Assembly: GCA_937892945.1 (NCBI GenBank)
Contig: CALBIL010000044.1
Span: 38,284 to 102,283 of the forward strand
Length of the DNA stretch: 64,000 nucleotides
Source: an uncultured euryarchaeote
GTDB taxonomy: Archaea > Thermoplasmatota > Poseidoniia > Poseidoniales > Poseidoniaceae
Direction: 5' to 3'
Shown: positions 26,453-33,582 of the stretch, piece after piece
Layout of the letters: each line of letters begins with the position of its first letter
Position numbering within the stretch: the stretch's first letter is position 1
Position numbers and translations under genes: made by a program
The notes under the pieces: model-generated
What the model was told of the DNA's origin: nothing
Database searches by the model: none
The model's input: the letters and a program-made list of their open reading frames with translations, nothing else

Positions 26453-27451
26453 ATGGCACACATTGCGATTTTAGGTTTAGGAAATTGGGGAACTGCAATT
26501 GCTCGCATGTGGTTAGCAGATAACCACCATGTCAAAGGATGGACAGTAGAACAGGAAGTCTACGAATCCATCACCATGAATTCTGTCAACACAAAATATC
26601 TCCCCGACCATCCGGTTGAAGGGCTTGAAGCGACCATGCATCTTGAAGAAGCATTGGAAGGTGTTGAAATTGTTGTTTTAGCCGTACCTTCATCCGTCAT
26701 CTTAGGAGTGGTCGACCAAGTAATACCTCACCTTCGTCCTGGCCATGTGATCTTGGATTTAGCCAAAGGATTGGCTGATGGTAACAAATTGATTTCAGAA
26801 GCGATTCAACAGAAATTAGCAGATGCTGGCAAAAGCAATCCGCTTGCTGTAGTTACGGGGCCAACAATTGCCCCTGAAGCTGCAAGTGGTGTAATGACAA
26901 CGGCTCTGGTTGCAAGTGAAGATGTCTCAGTAGCACAACACTTGGCGACAACGTTGACCACTCAAACCTTCATATTGCATCCTGCAGCAGATCCCGCTGG
27001 AGCAGAACTGTGGGGGGCCTTCAAGAATGTCGTCGCCCTTGCATGCGGACTTGTCGACGGTTTGAAGCAAATTGGAACTCTTGGTGGGGACAATCTCAAA
27101 GCAGCTATTTTCATGGCTGGCTTCAAAGAAGGTTGTATTCTACTACCTCAACTTGGAGCAAAAGCAGAAGTTGCTTTTGGCCCAGCAGGGCTTGGCGACT
27201 TGTATGTTACAGCAACCTCACCTCATGGACGAAACCGTTCCATGGGTGAAAAGTTAGGAACTGGACTTACGATTGAACAAGCGCTTGAAGAAATGCATAT
27301 GGTTGCTGAAGGCGTTCGGGCCGCTCGCATGTTTGGTGAAAGGGCTGAAGATTTAGGAATTGAAATCCCATTTACAAAAGCGCTCAATACTTTGCTGGAC
27401 GGTTTCATTGACGCTGAAGAGTGTTGCAGAAGAATGGTTGCACTTCGCTGA
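26453..27451 (+). CDS. gpsA: NAD(P)+-dependent glycerol-3-phosphate dehydrogenase
   Basis: The 332-residue protein has the GpsA Rossmann signature LGLGNWGTAIARMWL, VTGPTIAPEAASG in the middle, and the catalytic Lys in AFKNVVALACG followed by NLKAAIFMAG. It interconverts dihydroxyacetone phosphate and sn-glycerol-3-phosphate, the bacterial/eukaryotic glycerolipid backbone. Most archaea use the unrelated sn-glycerol-1-phosphate dehydrogenase. Together with the PlsC-like acyltransferase at 0.3-1.9 kb it suggests G3P-based lipids or G3P metabolism. I chose ATG 26453; GTG 26423 is also in frame but precedes the expected N-terminus. The gene lies 98 bp after endonuclease IV on the same strand. Confidence 0.95.
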   Translation: MAHIAILGLGNWGTAIARMWLADNHHVKGWTVEQEVYESITMNSVNTKYLPDHPVEGLEATMHLEEALEGVEIVVLAVPSSVILGVVDQVIPHLRPGHVILDLAKGLADGNKLISEAIQQKLADAGKSNPLAVVTGPTIAPEAASGVMTTALVASEDVSVAQHLATTLTTQTFILHPAADPAGAELWGAFKNVVALACGLVDGLKQIGTLGGDNLKAAIFMAGFKEGCILLPQLGAKAEVAFGPAGLGDLYVTATSPHGRNRSMGEKLGTGLTIEQALEEMHMVAEGVRAARMFGERAEDLGIEIPFTKALNTLLDGFIDAEECCRRMVALR

Positions 27452-27515
27452 ACCCTTCACATTTCAGCCTCAAACCAAGCGGTGCTGTTTTGAGGGGAAT
27501 CGCTCTGCGGTATTC

Positions 27516-27731
27516 ATGGCGGAGGAATTAACTGAACTGGAAGCGCGTATCTTTGAATGGATTCGTCAATCAGATTTCGAGAACGTCGCTTGGTCGACTC
27601 CTAAAGCAGCCAAGTCTTTCAAAGTCAAAGAAGATGAAGTCTATCAAGCAGTTGCGGCATTAACTCGCAAGGTCCCAAACCGGATTCAAGTGTTTTACAA
27701 GCAAGGCTCACTTCATATTGCTGCCGAGTGA
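27516..27731 (+). CDS. Small probable winged-helix protein
   Basis: This 71-residue protein (MAEELTELEARIFEWIRQ) reads like a compact winged helix: one helix, a helix-turn-helix region around TPKAAKSFKVKEDEVYQAV, and a beta wing near RIQVFYKQGSLHI. It has no membrane helix. I chose the ATG at 27516; the open frame reaches upstream to 27360 but that part overlaps gpsA. It is 64 bp downstream of gpsA on the same strand. A DNA-binding role is inferred from the pattern only. Confidence 0.7.
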   Translation: MAEELTELEARIFEWIRQSDFENVAWSTPKAAKSFKVKEDEVYQAVAALTRKVPNRIQVFYKQGSLHIAAE

Positions 27732-27748
27732 ATCTGGTAAAGAGAGGT

Positions 27749-28612
27749 TCACTCTTCTTTGGGTGTAAGAATAAAATTCAACCACGTCGGGCGCCGTACA
27801 TCTCCTTCATCGTTCACAAATGAACGAATCATCATTGAGAGTAAATCGATGATGACAACGACAACAAAGATCAAAATGAGGAGAGCGAAGACTTTCTCAT
27901 ATTGGAGGAACTTGAGATAGGTACTGATGTAATAGCCAATCCCACCAGCGCCAACAATTCCAATAACAGTTCCATGCCGCACATTGTATTCGAACATAAA
28001 CATCAATTGACTCAAGAGATGATTACTGTTTTCTGGAATGACCACATTGAGAAGAATACTGCCTCGTGAAAGGCCCATTGCTCGACTGGCTTCCAGAGAG
28101 TCACTGGCCATTCCTTCAAAGGTTTCATATTGTAATTTACCAAGATAGCCGACCGTGTAGAAGGTCATTGCCAATACTCCTGAAAGAGGACCGAAGCCAA
28201 TGACAATGACAAATAAAATCGCCCAGATAAGACTTGGAAGACTTCGAATCCCTGAAAGTAAAATACGTACTGGGATAGCGACATAAAGGGGCACAAGATT
28301 GCGTGCGGCAAGCGATGAGAAGAGCAAAGCGCCTATGAAACCAAGAATGGTAGCAACAAAGGCAATCTTGATTGTTTCCATCATGCCAAGATAACCAACT
28401 GAACAGAAAAATTCGATATCGGATTCACATACTGGATATGAACGTGCTTCAAGAACACTCCAATCCGGAGGCCACATACTTTCAGAAAAAAAGAGAGAGA
28501 GGTTTTCAAATCCACCTTCGAGTCGACCCCAATCACCTTCAATCAATCCATTCAGGGTATGCCAAGCCAAGAATAACAAAATGAAGATTATTCCGAAAAG
28601 GCGATACTTCAT
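27749..28612 (-). CDS. phnE: Phosphonate/phosphite ABC transporter permease
   Basis: The 287-residue protein has about six membrane helices of the binding-protein-dependent permease family, with the cytoplasmic coupling motif EASRAMGLSRGSILLNVVIPE (EAA loop) and IVGAGGIGYYI near the C-terminus, both typical of PhnE. It forms the channel for phosphonate or phosphite import. A loop of about 40 residues between the first two helices holds two Cys. It overlaps phnC by 4 bp and is the last gene of phnD-phnC-phnE. C-P lyase or phosphonatase genes are not in the window. Confidence 0.93.
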   Translation of the reverse strand: MKYRLFGIIFILLFLAWHTLNGLIEGDWGRLEGGFENLSLFFSESMWPPDWSVLEARSYPVCESDIEFFCSVGYLGMMETIKIAFVATILGFIGALLFSSLAARNLVPLYVAIPVRILLSGIRSLPSLIWAILFVIVIGFGPLSGVLAMTFYTVGYLGKLQYETFEGMASDSLEASRAMGLSRGSILLNVVIPENSNHLLSQLMFMFEYNVRHGTVIGIVGAGGIGYYISTYLKFLQYEKVFALLILIFVVVVIIDLLSMMIRSFVNDEGDVRRPTWLNFILTPKEE

Positions 28613-29292
28613 TCCTCTTCACCCCCAAGTGTATGGATATTCCACTCTTCGATTGAAAAGTCTTCAAGTGTGTCGCCTTTAATATTCCAAATCCGGGTAG
28701 CGAAGAGTTGGGCATTGTCATCATGATGCTCAACCATGATCACCGCAGTTCCATCCTCAACCAATGCCTGCACTGCTTTGAACACAATTTCAACATTCAA
28801 ATGGTCAAGTTCACCTAGGAATTCATCTGCTAACATCAATTGTGGTCTCTGAGCCAACGTTCGAGCAGTGGCGACACGGCGTTGTTGTCCACCAGATAGT
28901 CGTCGAACTGGTTCGTTCGATTTTTCAGCAATTCCGAGCATTTTCAGTGCTTCCATTGTTCGCTGGGAACGCTCTTTCCACATGTTAAGAGAAAAGCCAA
29001 TTCGAGTTCGAGCACCAAGTGAAACATTGTGCGCAACAGTTGCATGACGCACCAATCCCAAACGCTGAGGGATATATCCGAGCCCACCGCGCTTCTCGAC
29101 CTTCAAGTCAAAAGAACCTGAAAGGGGTCGGACAAGCCCTGAAATCGTGCGGATCAAGGTTGTTTTTCCAATCCCTGATGGTCCAAGAATCGCTATAATT
29201 TCACCCGGAAATACTTCAGCATTGATCTTAGAAATCAACGGCTCATCATAGCCTACACTCAAGTTCTTGAGAGAAAGTACCGAGTCCACCAT
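28609..29292 (-). CDS. phnC: Phosphonate/phosphite ABC transporter ATP-binding protein
   Basis: This 227-residue ATPase has Walker A GPSGIGKTTL, the ABC signature LSGGQQRRVATARTL, Walker B LMLADEFLGELD and the switch His in MVEHHDD. It powers import through PhnE. Compared with the typical enzyme the Q-loop region (LGYIPQRLGLV) is normal. Order phnD-phnC-phnE and the 4-bp overlap with phnE indicate a single transcript, regulated from the palindrome-bearing promoter upstream of phnD. The 116-bp space between phnD and phnC is unusually long for the operon; I see no strong signal in it. Confidence 0.93.
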   Translation of the reverse strand: MVDSVLSLKNLSVGYDEPLISKINAEVFPGEIIAILGPSGIGKTTLIRTISGLVRPLSGSFDLKVEKRGGLGYIPQRLGLVRHATVAHNVSLGARTRIGFSLNMWKERSQRTMEALKMLGIAEKSNEPVRRLSGGQQRRVATARTLAQRPQLMLADEFLGELDHLNVEIVFKAVQALVEDGTAVIMVEHHDDNAQLFATRIWNIKGDTLEDFSIEEWNIHTLGGEEE

Positions 29293-29408
29293 AGATTCCC
29301 CTCATGCTGTCCAGCCGTCTTTACTTTTTGAAACAAATGGAGTGATGAAAAAGAGAATCAATTTTTGATACATTCATGCACGCCTCCGCAGTACTAAAGT
29401 GCCTTTAC

Positions 29409-30560
29409 TCACCATTCTTGAATTCCGAACTTAGAATCAAAATAAGTTGAAATTCCCGGAATTGCACTAATGAGACTGCTGTAACTGCCAAGATGCTCTT
29501 CGTTGGTTGTTTCAGCTAATCCCGGTGTGTTCAGGACATTTTCGAGGATTTGATCTCCGCACTGGTTTTGTGGAGATTGATTATCGACCATATGTGAATC
29601 AGTATTGTAGCATCCAGTGAAAGACTCATCTCCAATCGTGTAATTTTCCACATACATTTCATTATTCAATGAGAGCAAGGCGTTGAGAAGAACTGTACTT
29701 TTTTCATGGTCAAGATGATCTGGGTTAAACATAACTGGATGAGATGGAGCTGCACCATATGAAGGCAACAGAATATATTCGGATTCAGGAAGACACCAAT
29801 CTTCATTCTTCCCCATATCGGTATTGCCGCAATAAGATGTTACCGTAGAATCCTTGACAAAGGCAACGTCTCCGACACCTTCAGAGAGGCATTTAACCGC
29901 TCCAGAATATGAATAGTATGGCGTTCCTGAATCAGGAATACTTGCATCTTCATTGAAGAATGAATGAATCGTATCTCGAAGAGATTCAATGTCATCTTCT
30001 GGTCCAACAACTGGAGCATAACCTTGAGAGATCAAGTGGCCCATAGGAAGCAACATTCCTGCCGATTTGAGCCATCCTGTGTGACAAGAAGTCTTTCCTT
30101 TCATCATTGCAAAGGGGTCAGTGGTTGAGTCGTTATCGAGGTAAGCCTGTGCCATATCGGAACCATTCTTAACGACCGCATGTGCGTTGTAATAGGTTCG
30201 GCCATCGGAGTTCTGGTCCGCAGCCATCGAGGCTAAGCCGTATTCTTTCCAACCGACCCAAGCGGCTCCTCCATCCAGAAAACCAATATCCACATTACCA
30301 AAACGAAGTGCTTCGATTACAGCACCCTCTGAATCTACAGGATACAACGTAACAGATGCACCGGTATGTTCTGTGAGATAATCAGCAAGGATTTGTGGAT
30401 TTTCATCAGCGTTGGTATAATCATCTTTCAGACTGTAAGCAATGACAAAACCTTCTCCATTCGTGGTTTGATTTTCATCTGTGCCACCGATACAGCCCCC
30501 AAGGAATGCTGTAGCGATTAAAAATACGAGCAACATGGATTTTACTGTTCTTATCTTCAT
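29409..30560 (-). CDS. phnD: Phosphate/phosphite/phosphonate substrate-binding lipoprotein
   Basis: The 383-residue protein has a lipoprotein signal peptide with lipobox LGGC (Cys about residue 23). The mature part is a PhnD-family type 2 binding protein: FVIAYSLKDDYTNADEN, ILADYLTEHTGA, and EALRFGNVDIGFLDG near residue 90, the region that coordinates the ligand in known PhnD/PtxB proteins. It is tethered outside the membrane and delivers ligand to PhnE. Whether it prefers phosphonate, phosphite or phosphate cannot be read from sequence. Its promoter contains two identical palindromes, suggesting tight repression or activation. Confidence 0.93.
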   Translation of the reverse strand: MKIRTVKSMLLVFLIATAFLGGCIGGTDENQTTNGEGFVIAYSLKDDYTNADENPQILADYLTEHTGASVTLYPVDSEGAVIEALRFGNVDIGFLDGGAAWVGWKEYGLASMAADQNSDGRTYYNAHAVVKNGSDMAQAYLDNDSTTDPFAMMKGKTSCHTGWLKSAGMLLPMGHLISQGYAPVVGPEDDIESLRDTIHSFFNEDASIPDSGTPYYSYSGAVKCLSEGVGDVAFVKDSTVTSYCGNTDMGKNEDWCLPESEYILLPSYGAAPSHPVMFNPDHLDHEKSTVLLNALLSLNNEMYVENYTIGDESFTGCYNTDSHMVDNQSPQNQCGDQILENVLNTPGLAETTNEEHLGSYSSLISAIPGISTYFDSKFGIQEW

Positions 30561-30575
30561 GCTAGGACCTACCGG

Positions 30576-30591
30576 TTTAGGGCGCCCTAAA
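30576..30591. promoter_or_regulatory. phn operator, proximal 16-bp palindrome
   Basis: TTTAGGGCGCCCTAAA is a perfect 16-bp palindrome. It covers the transcription start predicted from the TATA-like element at 30600-30605 (about 30577), 16 bp from the phnD start codon. A bound protein here should block initiation. The regulator is unknown. Confidence 0.8.
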
Positions 30592-30599
30592 TCCTGCGG

Positions 30600-30605
30600 T
30601 ATATG
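30600..30605 (-). promoter_or_regulatory. TATA-like element of the phnDCE promoter
   Basis: On the reverse strand CATATA lies about 42 bases before the phnD ATG and exactly between the two palindromes. An AT-rich alternative, TTTAAAAA, lies at 30630-30637, just upstream of the distal palindrome. Either or both may be used. Confidence 0.5.
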
Positions 30606-30608
30606 AAG

Positions 30609-30624
30609 TTTAGGGCGCCCTAAA
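30609..30624. promoter_or_regulatory. phn operator, distal 16-bp palindrome
   Basis: This is a second identical copy of TTTAGGGCGCCCTAAA. The centres of the two copies are 33 bp apart, about three helical turns, so two dimers would bind the same DNA face and could contact each other. It abuts the upstream (BRE) side of the TATA-like element. Confidence 0.8.
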
Positions 30625-30669
30625 TCTCCTTTTTAAACGGCCTTTTTTCTGCAATAAAAGAGGTGCTGC

Positions 30670-31563
30670 TCATGAAGAAAGCCAATCAAACGCCAATGAT
30701 TCTGCAAAGCGATCGTTCGAGAGTCCGGGGTGGCCGATAGGGCGAACGATGACCAAAACGTCGAGTTCACCGCCCCAATTACTCGTGCCCAAACAAAGTA
30801 CTTCACCAACTTTCAGTCCATCTTCGTTTGCACCAATCGAGAGACTTCGCAATTCATACATTCGGATACTGACAACTTGATCGACAGAGGCTTCTGTTGA
30901 AGAGTAACGATGCGTACTTTCTACCAACATAGGTTCCAATATCATTTCATCTGCATCGAGCCGGAAAGCCGACAACTGTTGGTCCAGGAGTTCAACAGCT
31001 TGGTTCAGACGACCTTGCTCCATGTTAAACAGAGATGCAAGCATGAAGGCTGAAGATTCTGCACCCAGCGGCCCATATTGGTAAGGTAACCGTAGTGATA
31101 ACGATTGAACAATCTCTACATCGATGCCTCCGGATTCAGGTAACATCAACCAAGTATATTGTTCACCTGCTGGATAAAAAGGTGCATTTGGGTTCTCTGT
31201 AAACAAGGGTTGACCCCATTCAGAAGGCGAAGTTGGAGAAGATGTTGGTGTAATACCGCCAGTAACAACCATGAGTATCAAACAAATACTCACCAAAATA
31301 CGCGGCCTCTTGTATTCAGCCCAAGCCAATCGACCAGCCGGACTGAGTGCAGAAAGAATGAGCATCACTGGGCCTATGAGGAGTATACCACCCGGGAAAA
31401 ACCACATCAATACAAGGGTGGCGATAAGGGCTTCAAATCCCATCGGGCCGAATCTACTTCTCCAGTCAAAGAGTTCGTCTTCTTTTGAGTTACGACGTTC
31501 AAGAACAACGACAAATACGATTGCCAAAATGAGTAAAAGAGTCGGAACAAAATATCCAATCAT
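30670..31563 (-). CDS. Membrane protein with extracytoplasmic domain, unknown
   Basis: The 297-residue protein has three or four hydrophobic helices in its first 110 residues (about 3-22, 45-78, 90-108). A mainly hydrophilic domain of about 185 residues follows that should lie outside the cell. I do not recognise the domain. A helical stretch around FNMEQGRLNQAVELLDQQL could be repeat-like. The ATG at 31563 is preferred to a TTG 6 bases upstream. It is upstream of the phn promoter, transcribed in the same direction, and divergent from the ABC ATPase gene. Confidence 0.75.
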   Translation of the reverse strand: MIGYFVPTLLLILAIVFVVVLERRNSKEDELFDWRSRFGPMGFEALIATLVLMWFFPGGILLIGPVMLILSALSPAGRLAWAEYKRPRILVSICLILMVVTGGITPTSSPTSPSEWGQPLFTENPNAPFYPAGEQYTWLMLPESGGIDVEIVQSLSLRLPYQYGPLGAESSAFMLASLFNMEQGRLNQAVELLDQQLSAFRLDADEMILEPMLVESTHRYSSTEASVDQVVSIRMYELRSLSIGANEDGLKVGEVLCLGTSNWGGELDVLVIVRPIGHPGLSNDRFAESLAFDWLSS

Positions 31564-31662
31564 CTTCAACCCGACTTTGGAAGAGAGGTGCTCATCAAGA
31601 GTCTTGGGGTTTGAACCGTGTTCAAACGGTAGTTTGTCAAACCCTGACGGTGTCGCCGAAGT

Positions 31663-32688
31663 ATGGAGGAGGTTGTATTACGGCTCAAAGATGCTACATA
31701 TCGACACTCTTTGTACGCACCATTGGCGTTCAAGCCTTGGCGTAAAATCAATGGCCAAGGTATTTTTTCAGCAAACCTTTCACTACATAAAGGTACAATT
31801 TTGGGTCTTGTAGGTCCAAACGGTGCTGGAAAAACGACGCTGTTACGAATGATGGCAGGAATCCTCCCACTCCAAGAAGGCTCGATTTATCAATCAGAAA
31901 AGAACTCAAGCTCCGTACTTTCAGATGTGAATCTGAGAAATATCGTTGGACACATGCCAGAACAAGTACGCTGGCAAGGAAGAAAAACCGTCCGTGACGC
32001 TTTACTGGAAATCGGGGAAATGCGCCAAGTCAATGAATCACGGATTGACGGACTCTTGAAACTGGTGGGATTGCGAAGTCGAATCGATGCCCCCTTGAAT
32101 GAATTAAGTCAAGGTATGCGCCAACGACTCACTCTTGCCGCTGCATTACTGGGTTCGCCAAATATACTCTTACTTGACGAGCCATTGAATGGATTAGATC
32201 CTGTTGCAGCTGCTGCATTTATCGTCTTACTTGGGAAATTAACAGACAAAGGAGTTTCCATTGTGATCTCATCACACCAAGTCGAAGGGTTGGTTGGAAT
32301 CATTGGTCGCCTAGCACTCATGCATCGGGGACAAATCCTTGCTGAAGGTACCATGACAGAAGTTGCTGAACAGCTGAATCTCGAGAAAAAGACTGAGGTT
32401 TCAGGTGAAGGTGATGCACCTGACTTCTCGAAATATCTTACATCTGCAGAACTCATCGAAGTGGAGCAATCCTCCGAAGAATGGCGAGCGGTACTCAATA
32501 AAAGCGAACCCAAGTTGTTACAAACTTTAGTGGCTGATGGAATAGAAATCACCTCATGGACCATCCGACAACCAAATGTGATTGAGATGCTCTGTGCGGC
32601 CACAGGCCAATCGGTTGAGGATGTAGGACTCGAAGTATCTTCGACTGCTGTCATGCCACTGCGTAATTTCCGAGGTGAAGAAGAATGA
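31663..32688 (+). CDS. ABC transporter ATP-binding protein
   Basis: The 341-residue ATPase has an N-terminal variation before Walker A GPNGAGKTTLLRMMAG, then the signature LSQGMRQRLTLAAALLG, Walker B ILLLDEPLNGLDP and H-loop ISSHQVEG. About 100 residues follow the ATPase core (LTSAELIEVEQSSEEWRAV), like the regulatory extensions of NosF/CcmA-type exporters. It pairs with the next gene, an ABC-2 type permease, with a 4-bp ATGA overlap. Together they form a probable exporter; the cargo is unknown. The secreted protein gene 67 bp downstream could be a partner. Confidence 0.92.
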   Translation: MEEVVLRLKDATYRHSLYAPLAFKPWRKINGQGIFSANLSLHKGTILGLVGPNGAGKTTLLRMMAGILPLQEGSIYQSEKNSSSVLSDVNLRNIVGHMPEQVRWQGRKTVRDALLEIGEMRQVNESRIDGLLKLVGLRSRIDAPLNELSQGMRQRLTLAAALLGSPNILLLDEPLNGLDPVAAAAFIVLLGKLTDKGVSIVISSHQVEGLVGIIGRLALMHRGQILAEGTMTEVAEQLNLEKKTEVSGEGDAPDFSKYLTSAELIEVEQSSEEWRAVLNKSEPKLLQTLVADGIEITSWTIRQPNVIEMLCAATGQSVEDVGLEVSSTAVMPLRNFRGEEE

Positions 32689-33515
32689 GTGATTTCTCTC
32701 GGATCATGGTGTTTGCAAAACGCCTCATGCGAGAGCGTTTATTCTCTACACGGATGTACATTATGCTACCAATCTTGTTGCTGTTCATTCCTGGAATGGC
32801 TTGGGGTTTTTCTGACCCGAACATTGTTCTTCCTGGTGGCCACCAACCTGAAAGTCCGATGGAAGTGCTGTTCTATGCGAGTTTAGGCGTCGTGTTTGGA
32901 GCAACGATGTGTGCCGTTCTACTGTCCTACGATTCCGTGAGTCGTGAACGAGCCAGTGGCGTGTTGGAACTACGACTTTCTCAGCCAATGCCCCGTGCTC
33001 AACAAGCTCTTGCGATGATTCTTGGCTCATGGCGAGCGATTTTGATACCCACATGGATTCTACTCGTGTTTTCCGTACTTATCGTCCGATACCGTATGGG
33101 TGAATGGCCGTCAATAGTCGATGGCTTGGTGTATTTCGTTTCGACTGCATTGATTCTACTTTGGTATGTTTTGTTTACTCTTTTAGCCTCATCATATACA
33201 CGCGAGCAAGGAACTGCAATCTCATTTGGTGTTGGTCTTTGGTTCCTTTTCACATTCCTTTGGGCTCTGGTGACAACCATGGTAGCCTATGCATCTGGCG
33301 TCTCCATTGGTCAAGAAAACGATGCGGCTTGGGTCGTGTTAGAAGGTGGACTGGATTTACTCTCACCCAACGGCGTGTACCATCATTTGCTTGAAACACG
33401 CTTACCGCAAATAGACAGAGGCATTGTGCCATGGCAAAGTTGGGTCATGGCTTTGGTTTGGACTCTTGTACCATCATGGTTATTTGTACGAAGAATGGAA
33501 AAGATTCTCCCGTGA
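32685..33515 (+). CDS. ABC-2 type transporter permease
   Basis: The 276-residue protein has six membrane helices in the ABC-2/NosY pattern: a short cytoplasmic N-terminus, a first helix (MLPILLLFIPGMAWGF), an outside loop of about 30 residues, then YDSVSRERASGVLELRLSQP, the amphipathic coupling segment that contacts the ATPase. It overlaps the ATPase gene by 4 bp. Substrate unknown; NosFY-like systems act in copper-site maturation or in export of other molecules, but no such genes are near. Confidence 0.87.
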   Translation: MSDFSRIMVFAKRLMRERLFSTRMYIMLPILLLFIPGMAWGFSDPNIVLPGGHQPESPMEVLFYASLGVVFGATMCAVLLSYDSVSRERASGVLELRLSQPMPRAQQALAMILGSWRAILIPTWILLVFSVLIVRYRMGEWPSIVDGLVYFVSTALILLWYVLFTLLASSYTREQGTAISFGVGLWFLFTFLWALVTTMVAYASGVSIGQENDAAWVVLEGGLDLLSPNGVYHHLLETRLPQIDRGIVPWQSWVMALVWTLVPSWLFVRRMEKILP

Positions 33516-33582
33516 TAAAAATCACTCATCGAAGATACTTTTCGTCGAAAACCTCTTTGAGGCTGGATGATAACCGTTAGGT

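Noticed and set aside
27749..30560. Complete phosphonate degradation locus
   Set aside because: Only uptake genes are present; no C-P lyase, phosphonatase or phosphite dehydrogenase gene lies in the window.
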